Assembly (NCBI RefSeq): GCF_029761915.1
Contig: NZ_CP121695.1
Coordinates: 5,857,501 to 5,921,500, forward strand
DNA: 64,000 nucleotides
Reading direction: 5' to 3'
Origin: Bradyrhizobium sp. CB1650
GTDB taxonomy: Bacteria > Pseudomonadota > Alphaproteobacteria > Rhizobiales > Xanthobacteraceae
Shown here: positions 62,755 through 64,000 of the stretch, one piece after another
How positions within the stretch are numbered: the first letter of the stretch is position 1
Layout: each line of letters opens with the position of its first letter
Made by a program: the position numbers and the translations under genes
Notes under the pieces: model-generated
Databases searched by the model: none
Seen by the model: only the letters and a program-made list of their open reading frames with translations
Told to the model about the DNA's origin: nothing

Positions 62755-63699
62755 TCACTTGGTCCGCCGCCTTGCACCGGATCCGGTCGAGGCGTGCACT
62801 GGCGCCACCTCGTCATCGCGCCCGAAACGCTCGACCAGGAAATCGATGAAGAGCCTCACCTTGAGCGAGAGATGCCGCGTCGGCGGATAGACCGCGTAGA
62901 GCGCGAGCGGCGGCGCCGAATAGTCTTCGAGCACGGCGTTGAGCTCGCCTTTCTTCAGCGCATCGGCGGCGATGAATTCCGGCAACAGCGCAACGCCCCT
63001 GCCCCGGATCGCGACATCGCGCAGCACTTCCGCATTATTCACGCAGAGCGACCAGGCCGGCTGGATCCAGTGATCGCCGTCCGCGCCCGTCAGCTTCCAT
63101 TGATTGCCGGTGAGCAGGAAGCCGTAGGTCAGGGACACGTGGCTGCGCAGCTCCTGCGGATGCTTCGGCGTGCCGTGATGCGCCAGATAATCCGGCGAGG
63201 CGCAGATCAATCGCTCAACCGGCACGATCTTGCGCGCGATCAGGCTGGAGGATTCCAGCTCCGCGATCCGCAGCGTCACGTCAAAACCGTCCTGGACGGG
63301 ATCGAGCAGATCGTCGCTGAGCACGAGCTGGAGCTGAAGCTCCGGATATTTCTCCATGAAGTCGGCGAGCACCGGCCCGAGCCGCATCGTGCCGAAGGAC
63401 ATCGGCGCGTTGACGCGCAACAGGCCCCGCGGCGCCGACTGCAACTGCGTCACCGCCTGATCGGCGGCCTCGATCTCGGACAGGATCACGACCGCGCGCT
63501 CGAAATATTGCTGGCCGTTTTCGGTCGGGCTCGCATGCCGCGTGGTGCGGTTCAGCAATTGCACGCCGAGACTTTCCTCGAGGTCGGCGATGTATTTGCT
63601 GATCGCGGAGCGCGAGAGGCGCAATTGCCGGCCGGCCTCGGCGAAGCTGCCGCTTTCAACGACTTTGATGAAGGCGCGCAGGCTAGCGAGCTTATCCAA
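62755..63699 (-). CDS. LysR-family transcriptional regulator
   Basis: A 314-aa LysR-type regulator. The N-terminal helix-turn-helix is MDKLASLRAFIKVVESGSFAEAGRQLRLSRSAISKYIADLEESLGVQL. The effector domain has LLRVNAPMSFGTMRLGPVLADFM and FDVTLRIAELESSSLIARKIVP. This is the large AaeR/DmlR-like group. The start appears to be TTG at 63699 with a G-rich stretch upstream. It is divergent from a VOC-family dioxygenase gene 127 bases away and probably controls it. Confidence 0.88.
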   Translation of the reverse strand: MDKLASLRAFIKVVESGSFAEAGRQLRLSRSAISKYIADLEESLGVQLLNRTTRHASPTENGQQYFERAVVILSEIEAADQAVTQLQSAPRGLLRVNAPMSFGTMRLGPVLADFMEKYPELQLQLVLSDDLLDPVQDGFDVTLRIAELESSSLIARKIVPVERLICASPDYLAHHGTPKHPQELRSHVSLTYGFLLTGNQWKLTGADGDHWIQPAWSLCVNNAEVLRDVAIRGRGVALLPEFIAADALKKGELNAVLEDYSAPPLALYAVYPPTRHLSLKVRLFIDFLVERFGRDDEVAPVHASTGSGARRRTK

Positions 63700-63713
63700 G
63701 GGCCGGCCCCAGC

Positions 63714-63769
63714 GATTGTTTCCAAATCGTAGACATACCCGTCATAATTACATGGATTGTCTCCAATTC
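63714..63769. promoter_or_regulatory. Paired operator-like repeats in the LysR-dioxygenase intergenic region
   Basis: GATTGTTTCCAAATC (63714-63728) and GATTGTCTCCAATTC (63755-63769) match at 13 of 15 positions, and each has inner symmetry (TTG-N4-CAA). Two such sites 41 bases apart between a LysR gene and its divergent target fit a recognition site plus an activation site. No footprint evidence is available. Confidence 0.55.
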
Positions 63770-63826
63770 AAAGCGGGCCAATATTTCGCGTCAGAGCGAG
63801 ACCACTTACGTGCTTGGGAGAACAAG

Positions 63827-64000
63827 ATGTCTGGACTGCACCACGTCACTGCGATTGCCGGCGACCCCATCCGGAATTTCGGCTTCTACACCCGCGATCT
63901 CGGGCTGCGCTTCGTCAAGAAGACGGTCAATTTCGACGATCCCGGCACCTATCACTTTTATTATGGCGACGAGACTGGCCGCCCCGGCACCATCCTGACC
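63827..64000 (+). CDS. VOC-family ring-cleaving dioxygenase / glyoxalase-like protein (partial)
   Basis: Only the first 58 codons are in the window. The reading is MSGLHHVTAIAGDP, then FYTRDLGLRFVKKTVNFDDP and YHFYYGDETGRPGTILT. This is the start of a vicinal-oxygen-chelate protein with the first metal His in LHHVT, closest in style to the MhqO/LinE-like hydroquinone dioxygenases. GGGAG precedes the ATG by 6 bases. It is divergent from a LysR regulator. The remainder lies beyond base 64,000, so the substrate cannot be judged. Confidence 0.8.
   Translation, partial: MSGLHHVTAIAGDPIRNFGFYTRDLGLRFVKKTVNFDDPGTYHFYYGDETGRPGTILT

Noticed and set aside
63810..63998. 62-codon plus-strand ORF at the right edge
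   Set aside because: It is a frame-shifted shadow of the partial VOC dioxygenase beginning at 63827, whose frame shows the LHHVT metal motif and a good ribosome site.

Overview
The window is GC-rich, densely packed alphaproteobacterial chromosome. Bradyrhizobium or a close relative is the best guess. The reasons are an aerobic (cobG/cobF-type) cobalamin cluster, many ABC importers, 4-base ATGA/GTGA gene overlaps, intergenic palindromic repeats of a style common in that group, and a FixK/FNR-type box. The genus is inferred from style, not from a marker gene. No tRNA, rRNA, CRISPR, insertion sequence or phage gene was seen.

Layout. (1) 1-1,100: two small genes of unknown function. (2) 1,109-10,228: a carbohydrate uptake and catabolism locus. 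It holds a MalEFGK-type ABC importer, a zinc alcohol dehydrogenase, a PfkB-family kinase, a class I LacD/YihT-type aldolase, a divergent LacI regulator and an SDR. The kinase keeps the three residues (K48, N130, R158) matching the sulfonate-binding triad recalled for E. coli sulfofructose kinase YihV. This makes the locus a candidate ABC-fed sulfo-sugar pathway. (3) 10,341-12,534: an RclR-like AraC regulator that keeps Cys21, divergent from a CxxC carboxymuconolactone decarboxylase and an RclC-like DUF417 membrane protein, suggesting a reactive-chlorine or oxidant response. (4) 12,603-24,503: a LysR regulator divergent from a hydroxyquinol-type catabolic operon (Dabb protein, maleylacetate reductase, amidohydrolase, beta-hydroxyacid dehydrogenase, intradiol dioxygenase, FAD-linked oxidase) fused to a ribose-type ABC importer, then a YciI protein. 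(5) 24,475-29,974: a Dpp/Opp-type peptide ABC importer. (6) 30,334-33,220: palindromic repeats, an MFS transporter and an aldehyde dehydrogenase. (7) 33,361-37,445: a PepSY membrane protein and a TonB-dependent receptor under a cobalamin riboswitch. (8) 37,524-59,328: the cobalamin cluster. (9) 59,358-64,000: a small membrane protein, a secreted arylsulfatase with an upstream TTGAT-N4-ATCAA box, a LysR regulator and the start of a VOC dioxygenase.

How the genes work together. The cobalamin cluster encodes nearly the whole oxygen-dependent route from uroporphyrinogen III: CobA, I, G, J, M, F, K, L and H make hydrogenobyrinate; CobB amidates it; CobN with CobW inserts cobalt; CobO, CobQ, CobC and CobD build adenosylcobinamide phosphate; CobU, CobT, CobS, BluB and a phosphatase assemble the lower ligand. 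The small chelatase subunits are not in the window. Two cobalamin riboswitches, both on the minus strand, control the TonB receptor and the DUF1636-cobW-cobN-cobGHIJ operon. Uptake and synthesis are therefore probably repressed together by cobalamin.

Starts were chosen from Shine-Dalgarno spacing, overlap with the upstream stop, and family N-termini. Several are GTG or TTG. Family calls come from motifs read by eye. No database search was run, and comparisons with named E. coli proteins rely on memory.
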